From Paraliobacillus sp. PM-2 (GTDB lineage Bacteria > Bacillota > Bacilli > Bacillales > Amphibacillaceae): a stretch of DNA of 64,000 bases. The position numbers and the translations under genes were made by a program. Positions 7,115 to 16,054 of the stretch are shown in pieces; within the stretch, counting starts at the first letter, position 1; every line of letters starts with the position of its first letter. The notes below the pieces were generated by a model. The model made no database searches, was not told the DNA's origin, and saw nothing but the letters and a program-made list of their open reading frames with translations. The stretch lies in assembly GCF_001368815.1 (NCBI RefSeq), contig NZ_CTEI01000002.1, positions 434,001 through 498,000 on the forward strand, written 5' to 3'.

Positions 7115-9256
7115 TTAATCTTTTAATAATTTTACTAAGTTATTATTTTTAATTCCTTTTACTCCCCAAATGATAGAAATTGATACAATAATTATAACAA
7201 GTAGAGATAAAGAAACAACATTTTTAAATGTTAGTAAATTCAAAAATAGATGACCATACTTACTAGTATTTAAAAATATAAAGTCAATTAAAAAGGCTAA
7301 TAAATAAGCAATTAAGAAATAAATAGTAAAAATCAAACCATTTTCCAAAGATATTATTTTAATTATATCCCTTTTGGAAAATCCTTGACAAAATAAAATA
7401 GCGAATTCTTTAGTGCGGTCGAAAATATAACCTTTATTAAGGAAGATTACAACTAAACCAATAATTACAGCTATTATGATAGAACCTACAACTAAATTCC
7501 GAATTAGCGAGTGGTATACATATGATAAATCTCCATTCTTTAAATCATATTGTGAAATGAATTGATATTTAGGGAAAACATTCTTTAATTCATTATAGAC
7601 ACTATCAAAGTTTTCTTCATGGTCAACCACAACTATCATTTGGTCAAAACCTGTTCCCATAGCTTGTTTATAATGTTGTAAATCTTTAATAATATTTTCG
7701 GAATATTCTTCTGTTGCTCTATTTATTTTATAAGCTTGTACATGAAATTGATAAGCCTCTTCGTTCAATTTATCTTGGATATCATTTTGAGGAAAGTAAC
7801 CCACATAGATTGGATAAGATGGAGATAAATTAAATCTATATCCCGTATCATAAATACCGACAATTTTATATTCCTCATTAACCAAGTTATTTTTAGGAGA
7901 AGTAACATCTAATTCAATTGTACTATTAATTAAATTTGTATTATTTTCTGATTCAGATATCATAAAAGCATATAAATCTGGAATTAATATTTCTTTTGAG
8001 CCATCCTTAGGAAACTCTCCTGAAATTATATTTATATTATTAAAGTTATAATTATGAATGACTGAAGAAGGAACGTTTTGTGCTGTTAATGTAAAGGTTA
8101 TTGATTCTCCATTTCGAATTTGAACAAGATCTTTTCTTAAAAATGCAGGTATATTTTCATAGTCTAATCTATATTCAAACCGATTTCCTTCATGATCATA
8201 AAAAGATTGTATACCTTCCACTGTAAGTTCAATTTTATCGATATGTTGAATGTTTTCGACCTTTTTAATATCTTCATTTGAGAACCCAATTCGCTCCCCA
8301 TCATGACTCGCTAGAATATTATTCTTTTTCAAATCTTCTGATACTTCTGAGGTTAATTTCTGAGTGCTAAAGACAATGGATTTATTATCAACGCCTGAAA
8401 AAAAATTAGTAAATGAATCCAATGATGCCGCTTGAAAAGCAGTAAAACTTAAAATAAAAAGCATTAGAATAATTACAATTGGTACCCCTAATAAAAAAAT
8501 TCTTTTCATTTTACGAAATACACTTAAAAATGTATAGAGAAGGACATGTTTTTTTTGTTTAGTTTTTTCTGTTTGAAGTGATTTTTGTTTTGTTTCAACA
8601 TATTCATGTTCGTTTTTTGAATAAGTCTGAGTAATTTTCCCATTTTCTAATTTAAAAACTATATCTGCATACTCAAGAATTGAATCATCGTGTGTAATGA
8701 CAAAGAATGATATTCCTTTATTTTTTAATTTACTGATATAAACCATTATTTTATTGGTTGTCATTCCATCTAAATTTCCTGTAGGTTCATCTAGTAAGAT
8801 AATCTTTGGAGAACCTAAGACAGCACGACCTATTGCTACTCTTTGTTTTTGCCCCCCACTAATATTTTTTACAACTTCATCTTTTAACTCAAGTAAGTCC
8901 ATACTTTCTAGAACAGAATAAATATCTTCCCTTTTATAATCCCCTGATAGATAAAGATTTTCATAGACAGTTAATTGTTCGAATAATTTAAAATCTTGAA
9001 AAACCATTTTTATTTCATTGGTTCTTAGATGATCCCAATCTTGATTTTTGTATGCTTTGCTATCTTTTCCAAATAATTTATAATTACCTTGATAGTCATT
9101 ATCTAAACCGAATAATATATTAAATAAGGTGGTTTTGCCACTACCACTTTCACCAGTTAAGACATAAAGACTAGAAGGATTAGTTAATTGTAGGTTAATA
9201 TCATTTAAAACAACTTTATCATCAAAAAATTTTGTTAAATTTCTTAAATCTAACAT
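7115..9256 (-). CDS. One-piece ABC transporter, ATPase fused to FtsX-type permease
   Basis: This 713-residue protein has an N-terminal ABC ATPase: Walker A GESGSGKTT at 35-43, Q-loop VFQDF at 85-89, signature NISGGQ at 131, Walker B IILLDEPTG at about 152 and the H-loop ITHDD at 187-191. A membrane segment at about 252-275, a large extracytoplasmic domain (about 280-580) and three C-terminal membrane segments follow, the MacB/FtsX layout. It lies directly downstream of a small secreted-protein gene, separated only by a strong hairpin. Similar fused or paired transporters accompany lactococcin-972-type bacteriocins, so export or self-protection is the likely role. The gene is strikingly AT-rich, suggesting transfer. 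Confidence 0.85.
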   Translation of the reverse strand: MLDLRNLTKFFDDKVVLNDINLQLTNPSSLYVLTGESGSGKTTLFNILFGLDNDYQGNYKLFGKDSKAYKNQDWDHLRTNEIKMVFQDFKLFEQLTVYENLYLSGDYKREDIYSVLESMDLLELKDEVVKNISGGQKQRVAIGRAVLGSPKIILLDEPTGNLDGMTTNKIMVYISKLKNKGISFFVITHDDSILEYADIVFKLENGKITQTYSKNEHEYVETKQKSLQTEKTKQKKHVLLYTFLSVFRKMKRIFLLGVPIVIILMLFILSFTAFQAASLDSFTNFFSGVDNKSIVFSTQKLTSEVSEDLKKNNILASHDGERIGFSNEDIKKVENIQHIDKIELTVEGIQSFYDHEGNRFEYRLDYENIPAFLRKDLVQIRNGESITFTLTAQNVPSSVIHNYNFNNINIISGEFPKDGSKEILIPDLYAFMISESENNTNLINSTIELDVTSPKNNLVNEEYKIVGIYDTGYRFNLSPSYPIYVGYFPQNDIQDKLNEEAYQFHVQAYKINRATEEYSENIIKDLQHYKQAMGTGFDQMIVVVDHEENFDSVYNELKNVFPKYQFISQYDLKNGDLSYVYHSLIRNLVVGSIIIAVIIGLVVIFLNKGYIFDRTKEFAILFCQGFSKRDIIKIISLENGLIFTIYFLIAYLLAFLIDFIFLNTSKYGHLFLNLLTFKNVVSLSLLVIIIVSISIIWGVKGIKNNNLVKLLKD

Positions 9257-9276
9257 AGTATCCTCTTTTCTTGATC

Positions 9277-9321
9277 AACAAAAATCCATATTCTAATTTT
9301 ATAGAAATATGGATTTTTGTT
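9277..9321 (-). terminator. Hairpin/attenuator between secreted-protein and ABC genes
   Basis: Perfect 16-bp arms (AACAAAAATCCATATT at 9277 and AATATGGATTTTTGTT ending 9321) enclose a 13-base loop, with T-rich 3' flanks on both strands. On the minus strand it sits 11 bases after the small gene's stop and before the ABC gene. It should make the small product far more abundant than the transporter, with readthrough supplying the latter. Confidence 0.85.
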
Positions 9322-9331
9322 AATAATATTC

Positions 9332-9667
9332 TTAATGGTTGAAGTACGGTGTGAACCATACTTGAGGTGATGCTGCAATACGACCTTGCTTATCCTTTAA
9401 AGGTGCAGACCAATGAGTAGTCTCGTATGATTGATGACCACCAATTTGTTTAAAACTACTACTCAAAATTTCACTTCCGGCACCCCACACTTGAAATTGA
9501 TAGTAATATGGCTCTTCCATCGCGTTTGTTGCACCAATTCCTGAAGCCCCATTCACATCATAACCCCAACTAGATCTCCATGTACCTTGAGCAGCTGATG
9601 CAAAAATAGGTGAAAGTAAAATTAAAGTAGCTCCTAAAACAATAAAAATATATTTCCCTTTTTTCAT
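9332..9667 (-). CDS. Small secreted protein, bacteriocin-like (lactococcin-972-like?)
   Basis: This 111-residue precursor starts at ATG 9667 after AGAGGAGG. A classical signal peptide (KKGKYIFIVLGATLILLSPI) probably ends at FASA-AQ near residue 26, leaving about 85 residues. The mature part starts AQGTWRSSWGYDVNG, is rich in Trp, Tyr, Gly and Ser, has no Cys, and ends VWFTPYFNH. The GTW start, Gly/aromatic richness and aromatic C-terminus recall lactococcin 972, as does the neighbouring ABC gene, but I cannot confirm homology. Linkage with the transporter and a divergent membrane protein favours a toxin or bacteriocin; a secreted signal is an alternative. Confidence 0.6.
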   Translation of the reverse strand: MKKGKYIFIVLGATLILLSPIFASAAQGTWRSSWGYDVNGASGIGATNAMEEPYYYQFQVWGAGSEILSSSFKQIGGHQSYETTHWSAPLKDKQGRIAASPQVWFTPYFNH

Positions 9668-9689
9668 AAAATAACCTCCTCTCACAATT

Positions 9690-9734
9690 ATTATATATAT
9701 TAATCTTACAAAAAACAACAATATTTGGTATAAT
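9690..9734. promoter_or_regulatory. Divergent overlapping promoters of the secreted-protein cassette
   Basis: On the minus strand, -35 TTGTTT (9718-9713) and -10 TATAAT (9695-9690) have a 17-base spacer and drive the secreted-protein gene. On the plus strand, -35 TTACAA (9706-9711) and -10 TATAAT (9729-9734), also with a 17-base spacer, drive the membrane protein. The two -35 boxes are 1 base apart, so both genes probably share one regulator and compete for polymerase. Confidence 0.65.
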
Positions 9735-9796
9735 TATTCCATGAGTTAGATTATTTCAACTATATCATTAAAATCACTAGATGGAGGATCATTTTG

Positions 9797-10258
9797 ATGA
9801 AAAGATTGTCTTTTAAAAAAATTATAATTTTTTTCTTAATAAGTGCTATTGTATATTTAAGCTTATCTATTTTCTGGGGTATATACCAAGCTCAAAATAT
9901 TAGTGTAGTTCCTATTAAAGATATAAACAGCGTTAGTATATCTGCAGACAAAGTTTTATCAACCGAAACTGAAATTACTGGAGAAGTTAAAGTAGACCAT
10001 TTTGAAGCAGTATCCCACATAAATAAAGAAAAAGTTGATGAAGTATTGTATATCATCATTCATAAGCAACCTTCTTTTTCTAGTAAAAGTACATTTTCAA
10101 TTAATTTGGATGATGTAAATGATGTAGATTCTATTAATAATATCTTCATCATATCAGGTAATATATACACAGGAGAAGGAGCAGAGCAAGGTTATTCTCT
10201 TGGAGACTTAAAAAAAATTACTGATCAGGAAGTCATATGGGAACAACTTGTAAAGTAA
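9797..10258 (+). CDS. Membrane-anchored protein divergent from the secreted-protein gene
   Basis: This 153-residue protein of unknown family starts at ATG 9797, 7 bases after GGAGGA. It has a basic N-terminus, a single membrane segment at about residues 8-32 (IIIFFLISAIVYLSLSIFWG), and an extracytoplasmic domain of about 120 residues with a repeated Asp/Val pattern (NLDDVNDVDSINN). No catalytic motif is visible. Its promoter abuts that of the bacteriocin-like gene, so an immunity or anti-toxin role at the membrane surface is a reasonable hypothesis. It is equally AT-rich, so the three genes probably moved together. Confidence 0.65.
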   Translation: MKRLSFKKIIIFFLISAIVYLSLSIFWGIYQAQNISVVPIKDINSVSISADKVLSTETEITGEVKVDHFEAVSHINKEKVDEVLYIIIHKQPSFSSKSTFSINLDDVNDVDSINNIFIISGNIYTGEGAEQGYSLGDLKKITDQEVIWEQLVK

Positions 10259-10648
10259 TTGTTTTTTTGAAAACCCCCTCTCTCTGCGAAAGTTAAGTTA
10301 TTCAATGAAATAAGACTACAAATTCGATAAAGGTCAGGCAGAACGACTAAAGCGTTAATAGCTCAGCTGTCTCAATATCCATAGGCATGTGGTAAATTAA
10401 GTACAGAATTTTATAGTAAACATCTTTAAAGAACTATGACGGTAATTGCTCAATCAGAAATGGAAACTACTAATATGGAACAAAAACTCTATAGATATGT
10501 ACAACACCGAAAGTCATAAATACAAATTATGTACAAGAAAAGAAATGTGTACACTATTGATATTTCTTTTTTCATTATTGACACCAATGTTTAGGATAAA
10601 AAAATCAATGTGTACATTATATTTTATAGCGATAAGGAGGTTCATGCT
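10259..10648 (+). other. Intergenic stretch before the antiporter gene
   Basis: About 390 bases contain no supportable gene. Open stretches such as FDKGQAERLKR-stop near 10325-10355 and a 27-codon ORF at 10437-10520 (MTVIAQSEMETTNMEQKL) look like remnants without ribosome sites. The last 10 bases hold the AAGGAGG of the antiporter gene. Confidence 0.4.
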
Positions 10649-11851
10649 ATGGATATTGGGCACATTATCTGGTTATTACTTATTGGATTTATTATGTTTA
10701 CCTTGGATAAAAAACAAGACAATTTTCCGGTACCTACTGTATTGTTGCTTACTGGTATCGCGTTATCATTCATCCCCTATTTTTCTACAATTGAGATTAC
10801 AAGTGACTTAATTTATAACATATTTTTACCACCACTTTTATTCATTTCAGCCTACCAATTCCCACCTAAATCATTTAAACAAAATGCTGGAATTATATTA
10901 TTTTTAGCAACAATAGGATTACTTATGACAGTAGCGATATTAGGTGGTACTTTATTTGTTTTAGGAAATTTGTTTACATCTTTTTCTTTACTAAGCTGTT
11001 TTATTATTGCATCGATTTTAACTCCTACTGATCCAGTGTCCGTCGTTTCTATCTTAAAAAATTCTAGCAGTGATAAGCGTATTGCTTCTGTAGTAGAAGG
11101 CGAATCTATGTTAAATGATGGAACAAGCATTGTGGTCTTTACAGTTTTAGCTAATATGTTTGTTCATCAATCAACCTTCTCTGTGTTAAATTTTACTGAA
11201 GATTTCTTATATGTTTCGATTGGAGGTGCAATACTAGGAATTCTCTTTGGATGGCTAATGAGTAAAGGGGTTTATTATACACATCATACAGATTATCAAG
11301 TAATGCTTAGTATTGTTTTAGCGTATGGTATTTTTCATTTGGCTGAATTCTTCCACGTTTCTGGTGTATTAGCCACTGTTTCTGCCGGAATTATGTTAAG
11401 TTTTGAGTATGGTAAAACAATTAAAGAGTCACACTTTAAAGATGCATTAAATGGTTTTTGGGGAATTATAGAGTTAGCAATTGTCTCATTAATTTTTCTA
11501 TTAATTGGCATTGAGGCTACAAACTACTTGATTTTTGATCATTGGCTCTTTGCTATCTTAACATTCTTAGCATCTATTGGGATAAGATTTATCATAATCT
11601 TTAGCACAACACGTTTATTTCCTAATTGGCGGCATACTGATTGGCGCACATCTTTTATTGTTTCTTGGGCTGGTTTGAAAGGTACAATGTCTATTTTTCT
11701 TATACTTACTTTATATAGTAAACAATCGAGTAACACTGAAATAGATTCGATTGTTTCTATCTCCTTTGCAGTTGTTTTGCTTTCTTTGATTGTTCAAAGC
11801 TTTGGAATCTATCCATTATCCAACAAACTTTCGTCAGCCACATCAAAATAA
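10649..11851 (+). CDS. CPA1-type Na+(K+)/H+ antiporter, NhaP-like
   Basis: This 400-residue integral membrane protein has about 12 hydrophobic segments. Family hallmarks are TPTDPVSVVSIL (unwound TM4-like helix) and EGESMLNDGTSIV with the cation-binding Asn-Asp pair. It lacks a long C-terminal regulatory domain, as in short NhaP proteins. ATG 10649 follows AAGGAGG by 8 bases; the frame stays open 13 codons upstream without support. It should exchange Na+ or K+ for H+, fitting salt or alkali tolerance. It is a single gene ended by a strong hairpin at 11920. Confidence 0.9.
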   Translation: MDIGHIIWLLLIGFIMFTLDKKQDNFPVPTVLLLTGIALSFIPYFSTIEITSDLIYNIFLPPLLFISAYQFPPKSFKQNAGIILFLATIGLLMTVAILGGTLFVLGNLFTSFSLLSCFIIASILTPTDPVSVVSILKNSSSDKRIASVVEGESMLNDGTSIVVFTVLANMFVHQSTFSVLNFTEDFLYVSIGGAILGILFGWLMSKGVYYTHHTDYQVMLSIVLAYGIFHLAEFFHVSGVLATVSAGIMLSFEYGKTIKESHFKDALNGFWGIIELAIVSLIFLLIGIEATNYLIFDHWLFAILTFLASIGIRFIIIFSTTRLFPNWRHTDWRTSFIVSWAGLKGTMSIFLILTLYSKQSSNTEIDSIVSISFAVVLLSLIVQSFGIYPLSNKLSSATSK

Positions 11852-11867
11852 AAAATTCAGGCTTTAT

Positions 11868-11906
11868 TTTTTCCGTAGTACGTCAGTTAGAACGTTGTCA
11901 CAGCTA
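11868..11906. repeat. Remnant of the dispersed repeat seen at 62991
   Basis: The string GTCAGTTAG-AACGTTGTCACAG (11882-11903) matches GTCAGTTAG-ACGTTGTCACAG in the element at 62991-63172, with one extra base. Upstream TTTTTTCCGTAG loosely matches CTTTCCGCGG there. I read it as a decayed copy. Confidence 0.45.
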
Positions 11907-11919
11907 AATTATTTCCTAA

Positions 11920-11966
11920 AAAGACGAATTTTAATTCCCTTGATACCAGAATTAAAATTCGTCTTT
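11920..11966 (+). terminator. Terminator after the antiporter gene, 18-bp stem
   Basis: AAAGACGAATTTTAATTC (11920-11937) pairs perfectly with GAATTAAAATTCGTCTTT (11949-11966), with an 11-base loop. It can serve the plus-strand antiporter gene and, less likely, the converging M42 gene. Confidence 0.8.
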
Positions 11967-12097
11967 AACTAAGTAATGTCCCATCCTGATACTTTACCAG
12001 GTTGTTTGGCTTTATACAGTGCCAAATCTTTTCTTCACACTGAAGAATTTTTACATTCATAAATAATTCTTTAAGTAATTTATTGTTTCTCTACGTT

Positions 12098-13150
12098 TTA
12101 CTCTACGAATTCAGATTGAACATAATAATATAATAGTCTTTCTGTCTCGACTAATGCATCTTCATGTGTGCGTTCATATGCATGAGATGAATCAATTCCT
12201 GGTCCAATTAAACCATGGACAACATCATATCCTGCTTTCATAGCAGCAGAAGCATCGGACCCATAATACGGATAAATGTCCAATTTATATCCAATGTGAT
12301 TCGTTTTACACAAGTCCACCAGATGCTTTCTCAGACCATAATGATAAGGGCCGCTTGAATCCTTTGCGCAAATTGAAACCGTATATTCATCCGTCCGTTG
12401 CCCTTCTCCCATTGCACCCATATCCACTGCTAAATACTCCACTGTTTCTGGTGTAATATTCGAATTACCTCCATACCCTATTTCCTCATTATTCGAGATA
12501 AGAAAATGCGTCGTATACGGTAAAATAATATTTTCTTGTTGGATTCTCTTAAGTAATTGAATTAACATGGCAACACTTGCTTTATCATCCAAATGTCTTG
12601 ATTTAATAAATCCATTATCCGTTAATTGTACACGAGGATCGAAAGAGACAAAATCACCAACTTCGATCCCAATAGCCCGCACATCCGCTTCATTCTCCAC
12701 TTTAGCGTCAAGACGAACTTCCATATTTGCTTGATTCCGTTCTGCTGATCCAGCATCTTTATATACATGAACAGAAGTTTGCTGCATTAAAATTGTACCA
12801 GTAACGATTTTACCGTTTACCGTCTCAATTTCACAATACTCCCCTTCCATCGCGTTATAACAAAATCCACCAATTAAAGCTAATTTTAATCTACCGTTCG
12901 ATTTAATTTCTTTCACCATTGCACCTAAGGTGTCTACATGAGCTGTTAACATTCGGTGTTGTGATTCATCTTGTCCAGGTATAGTGGCAATCAATCCGCC
13001 CTTCCTGTTTTTTACAGTCTCTACTCCTATTTCAGCTAACAATTTTGCCACAAATTGAATGACATATTTCGTGTTACCAGTTGGACTTGGTATAGACACT
13101 AAATCCTTAATTAATTGTTTTGTTTCCATTACATTTGGATACTTTGTCAA
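12098..13150 (-). CDS. M42-family metallopeptidase (glutamyl aminopeptidase-like)
   Basis: This is a cytoplasmic 350-residue dinuclear zinc aminopeptidase of family M42 (YsdC/YtoP/FrvX group). The metal and catalytic motifs are visible: TAHVDTLGAMV (His ligand), RHLDDKASVAM (bridging Asp), NNEEIGYGG (general base and ligand Glu) and AVDMGAMGEG (Asp ligand). These enzymes form large tetrahedral complexes that trim peptides. The start is TTG 13150, 8 bases after GAGGAG. The gene is monocistronic. Specificity cannot be read from sequence. Confidence 0.9.
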   Translation of the reverse strand: MTKYPNVMETKQLIKDLVSIPSPTGNTKYVIQFVAKLLAEIGVETVKNRKGGLIATIPGQDESQHRMLTAHVDTLGAMVKEIKSNGRLKLALIGGFCYNAMEGEYCEIETVNGKIVTGTILMQQTSVHVYKDAGSAERNQANMEVRLDAKVENEADVRAIGIEVGDFVSFDPRVQLTDNGFIKSRHLDDKASVAMLIQLLKRIQQENIILPYTTHFLISNNEEIGYGGNSNITPETVEYLAVDMGAMGEGQRTDEYTVSICAKDSSGPYHYGLRKHLVDLCKTNHIGYKLDIYPYYGSDASAAMKAGYDVVHGLIGPGIDSSHAYERTHEDALVETERLLYYYVQSEFVE

Positions 13151-13360
13151 TGCTAACTCTCCTCTTTATGCTATTTATACTTACCAAAAAATGAATATTA
13201 TCTATATTTTAGCGTTATTCATATTGGAGGGCAACCGTCTAAATGAGTTACATTTGTGTATAAATCTATATTGATCTGTTATAGATGCCTCTGTTGCAAT
13301 TAGAAAATGCTTGCTACGATTAATATGAATAAAATCTAGTATCTTTTAGGAGGATGGTAC

Positions 13361-14323
13361 ATGGAAATGAAAATGCATCTTGCTAATTATAAAGTCGTTA
13401 AGCAAATGAAAAAAATTAATGAAATACCAAAAGGAGTAAAGATGATTCAAGCACCCCAAGTTTGGAAACAAACAAAAGGAGAGGGTGTGACAATTGCTAT
13501 TTTAGATACTGGATGTGATACACGACATGTCGAGCTTTCCAATCGAATTATTGGCGGAAGGAATTTTACTACAGATGATCATGGGAATCCGAATAAATTT
13601 GAGGATTATAACGGACATGGTACACATGTTGCTGGCACAATTGCTGCAAGCTTAAATAACATAGGTGTCGTTGGTGTAGCACCGAAAGTAAATTTATTAA
13701 TTGTTAAGGTACTAGATAGAGACGGTGCTGGCGAATATGACTGGATTATAAAAGGGTTAAAGTACGCAATAGAGCAACAAGTTGATATCATTTCGATGTC
13801 ATTAGGTGGATCCTTTGACCTTCCAGCACTACACAGAATAATTAAAAAAGCTGTACTAAAACATGATATACCTATTATTTGTGCAGCTGGAAATGAAGGG
13901 GATGGGAGTGTAGAGACAAATGAACTTTCCTATCCAGCTTATTATAATGAAGTAATTAGTGTAGGTGCCATTGACTTTGAACATCAATCCTCACGTTTTA
14001 CTAATTCAAACAACAAAGTAGACCTGGTTGCACCTGGTGAAGATATCACATCGACTTATTTAGATGGTGGATATGCGACACTTAGTGGTACATCTATGGC
14101 TGCTCCCCACGTAACTGGTGCTCTAGCATTAATAAAAAACCTAACGACGAAGCAGTTTGAACGTGAACTTACAGAAATTGAATTGTATGCACAACTAGTT
14201 AGGCGAACACTTCCACTAGGGTTTAACACTAGTTTCGAAGGAAACGGACTTATATATCTGACTTTATTAGATAACCTCTCATCATCCTTCAGGAACCTTA
14301 CAATAAGTACGTATCAAGTATGA
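13361..14323 (+). CDS. isp: Intracellular subtilisin-like serine protease (S8)
   Basis: This 320-residue subtilase has the complete triad: Asp in IAILDTGCD, His in NGHGTHVAGT and Ser in LSGTSMAAPHV; the oxyanion Asn is in CAAGNEGDGS. There is no signal peptide, and the short N-terminal extension before IPKGVKMIQAPQVW matches intracellular serine proteases (ISP), which act in stationary phase and are activated by removing that extension. The LIPY-type inhibitory motif of classic ISPs is not obvious. ATG 13361 follows AGGAGG. It is monocistronic. Confidence 0.9.
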   Translation: MEMKMHLANYKVVKQMKKINEIPKGVKMIQAPQVWKQTKGEGVTIAILDTGCDTRHVELSNRIIGGRNFTTDDHGNPNKFEDYNGHGTHVAGTIAASLNNIGVVGVAPKVNLLIVKVLDRDGAGEYDWIIKGLKYAIEQQVDIISMSLGGSFDLPALHRIIKKAVLKHDIPIICAAGNEGDGSVETNELSYPAYYNEVISVGAIDFEHQSSRFTNSNNKVDLVAPGEDITSTYLDGGYATLSGTSMAAPHVTGALALIKNLTTKQFERELTEIELYAQLVRRTLPLGFNTSFEGNGLIYLTLLDNLSSSFRNLTISTYQV

Positions 14324-14412
14324 TCTAAGTCTCCAAATGACTATCACTTCAACCTATTCTGCACATTGTCTAGATATCTGCTATACTTGTAACAAAAAAG
14401 GAGCCCTAACTG

Positions 14413-14796
14413 ATGCAACAACTCCAATTCGAACATGCCTGGAACCGCACGATTAGCGATAAAGATAGACAATTAATTAACAATACATTTCTTCAGACAC
14501 TTAAGGAAAATATGTCACAAATACAGCTTATATTAGTACGAAAAGCTACTAATCATAAAGGGGAATATTTACTAACTGCATTGATTCATAATTTTTCGGA
14601 CACCGCTTTTTCGTTTTCAAACACACCCGTTTTTTACGTAGAAAAAAATAAACTTATTGCTAAACAACTTTTTTCTTTACCAAAACTTTCAATTAAAGCA
14701 AAAACTAGTATACCTTGGACATTTATTTTCCATCAAGAAAGCTTCTATAAAACGCCTGCTTGGGAAGATGCTGAAATGACGATTTATTTCGAATAA
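14413..14796 (+). CDS. SLAP-domain-like small protein
   Basis: This 127-residue protein resembles a stand-alone SLAP domain (S-layer-associated beta-rich domain of Bacillus accessory Sec proteins). Features are the paired half-motifs around LLTALIHNFSDTAFSFSNTP and VEKNKLIAKQLFSLPKLS, then the closing segment IPWTFIFHQESF. It has no signal peptide or membrane segment. The start ATG follows AAAAAGGAGCC. Its role is unknown. It is monocistronic with a strong terminator at 14799. Confidence 0.65.
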   Translation: MQQLQFEHAWNRTISDKDRQLINNTFLQTLKENMSQIQLILVRKATNHKGEYLLTALIHNFSDTAFSFSNTPVFYVEKNKLIAKQLFSLPKLSIKAKTSIPWTFIFHQESFYKTPAWEDAEMTIYFE

Positions 14797-14798
14797 TA

Positions 14799-14846
14799 GC
14801 AACAACCCCATAGCCAGTTTGGTTTTGGGATGTTGCTATTTATTAA
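14799..14846 (+). terminator. Terminator after the SLAP-like gene
   Basis: TAGCAACA and TGTTGCTA, with inner CCC/GGG pairs, form a stem followed by TTTATTAAC on the plus strand. Confidence 0.75.
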
Positions 14847-14886
14847 CTTTTTAACCAAATGATAGCATGTGAAGACTGCCAAAAAA

Positions 14887-15126
14887 TCAGTCTTCATCTT
14901 TAACATCCATGTCTTCAGGAATAGGTTCATTTAAATAGTCTTGTATTTGTTGCTTGTAACGTTCGACCTGTTTAAAATGTTCCTGAAATTGATCTTGATT
15001 AATTAAATAATTGTCACCATCATGTATGAAACGAATTCGTTTTTGAAAAATTAACTGCCTAACCTCTTTTTCTGTAATATCTAAATAATCAGCTGTTTCA
15101 TTTATTGTTAAATACATGCACATCAT
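14887..15126 (-). CDS. Excisionase-type helix-turn-helix protein
   Basis: This 79-residue protein has an N-terminal excisionase/MerR-type domain (LTINETADYLDITEKEVRQL, then GDNYLINQDQFQEHF) and an acidic tail. The first ATG overlaps the upstream pseudouridine synthase stop as ATGA, so translation is coupled; ATG 15117 is better spaced from AAGGG and may be the true start. Such domains bind DNA, but this one stands in a housekeeping pair and not in a prophage. Its function is unknown. Confidence 0.8.
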   Translation of the reverse strand: MMCMYLTINETADYLDITEKEVRQLIFQKRIRFIHDGDNYLINQDQFQEHFKQVERYKQQIQDYLNEPIPEDMDVKDED

Positions 15127-16007
15127 CCCTTCGTAAGTTCAAAAAATGTGTTTGGAACTTCAACTTTAAATTCCAACGTTGTATTTGTTATTGGATGCCG
15201 AAATACAAGAACATTTGCGTGTAAAGCTAATCTTCCAATTGGATTAGTTGTTGCACCATATTTTTTGTCCCCGACAATCGGTGTCTTCATCTGTTCCATC
15301 TGCACACGAATCTGGTTTTTTCTACCTGTATCTAATTCTAACTCTAACAATGTGTATTTTTTATTTGCATCTAACTTTTTCATATGTGTTATTGCTTTTT
15401 GACCACCATTATCTTTTGCTGAAGCATACATTTTATGCGTCTTCGTTTCTTTCAACCAGGAAACAAGTTTTTGCTGTTGATTAGATATATGACCCTCAAC
15501 TACTGCAACATACGTTCTTTTTTTAACTACTTGCTTCCAATGATCCTGTAAGCTTCTTTTAACCTTTTCTGTTCTAGCAAATACCATTACACCAGACGTA
15601 TCTCGATCTAGACGATGGACGATAAAAATTCGATTTTTCGGATGCTGCATTCTTACATGCTCTGTTAATTGATGATATGCTGTTCTTTGTTTCTCCTTAG
15701 AGGAAGCGATTGTCAATAAACCTGCATCTTTGTTGATTACAATAACTTCATCATCTTCATACAATATTTCAATTCCTTTATTTTTATGATTAGGAACAGC
15801 ATGTTTTAAAATTGTTATCGTCTCTCCTGGAACAAGCTTGCAATTGAATTGGGTTTCTACTCTCTCTCCTACAAGCACTTGACCTCTTGCTAGCATAGAT
15901 TTTGTTCGATTTCTACCTTGATCCAGTCTTTGTAATAAAAAAGGTAATAGCTCATTCTCTTCTTTGACTTGAAAAATATATTGATCCTTACTTCGTTTCT
16001 TTGTCAT
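15123..16007 (-). CDS. RluA-family RNA pseudouridine synthase
   Basis: This 294-residue enzyme has an S4-like N-terminal RNA-binding region (RLDQGRNRTKSMLARGQVLV) and the RluA catalytic core with Asp in [14 protein letters not shown]. Other family motifs are VINKDAGLLTIA, LDTGRKNQIRVQM and GDKKYGA. It isomerises uridine in rRNA or tRNA; the target is not predictable. The start ATG 16007 matches the family N-terminus, and the gene overlaps the next by 4 bases. Confidence 0.9.
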   Translation of the reverse strand: MTKKRSKDQYIFQVKEENELLPFLLQRLDQGRNRTKSMLARGQVLVGERVETQFNCKLVPGETITILKHAVPNHKNKGIEILYEDDEVIVINKDAGLLTIASSKEKQRTAYHQLTEHVRMQHPKNRIFIVHRLDRDTSGVMVFARTEKVKRSLQDHWKQVVKKRTYVAVVEGHISNQQQKLVSWLKETKTHKMYASAKDNGGQKAITHMKKLDANKKYTLLELELDTGRKNQIRVQMEQMKTPIVGDKKYGATTNPIGRLALHANVLVFRHPITNTTLEFKVEVPNTFFELTKG

Positions 16008-16054
16008 GTTTTATTGACACTCCGATCTATTACATTAACTTTATTATGCTATGT

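Noticed and set aside
10446-10811. 121-codon plus ORF upstream of the antiporter
   Set aside because: It overlaps the antiporter gene in another frame, has no ribosome site and shows no family motif.
13059-13274. Plus-strand ORF over the M42 start
   Set aside because: It is antisense to a well-supported gene and lacks a ribosome site.
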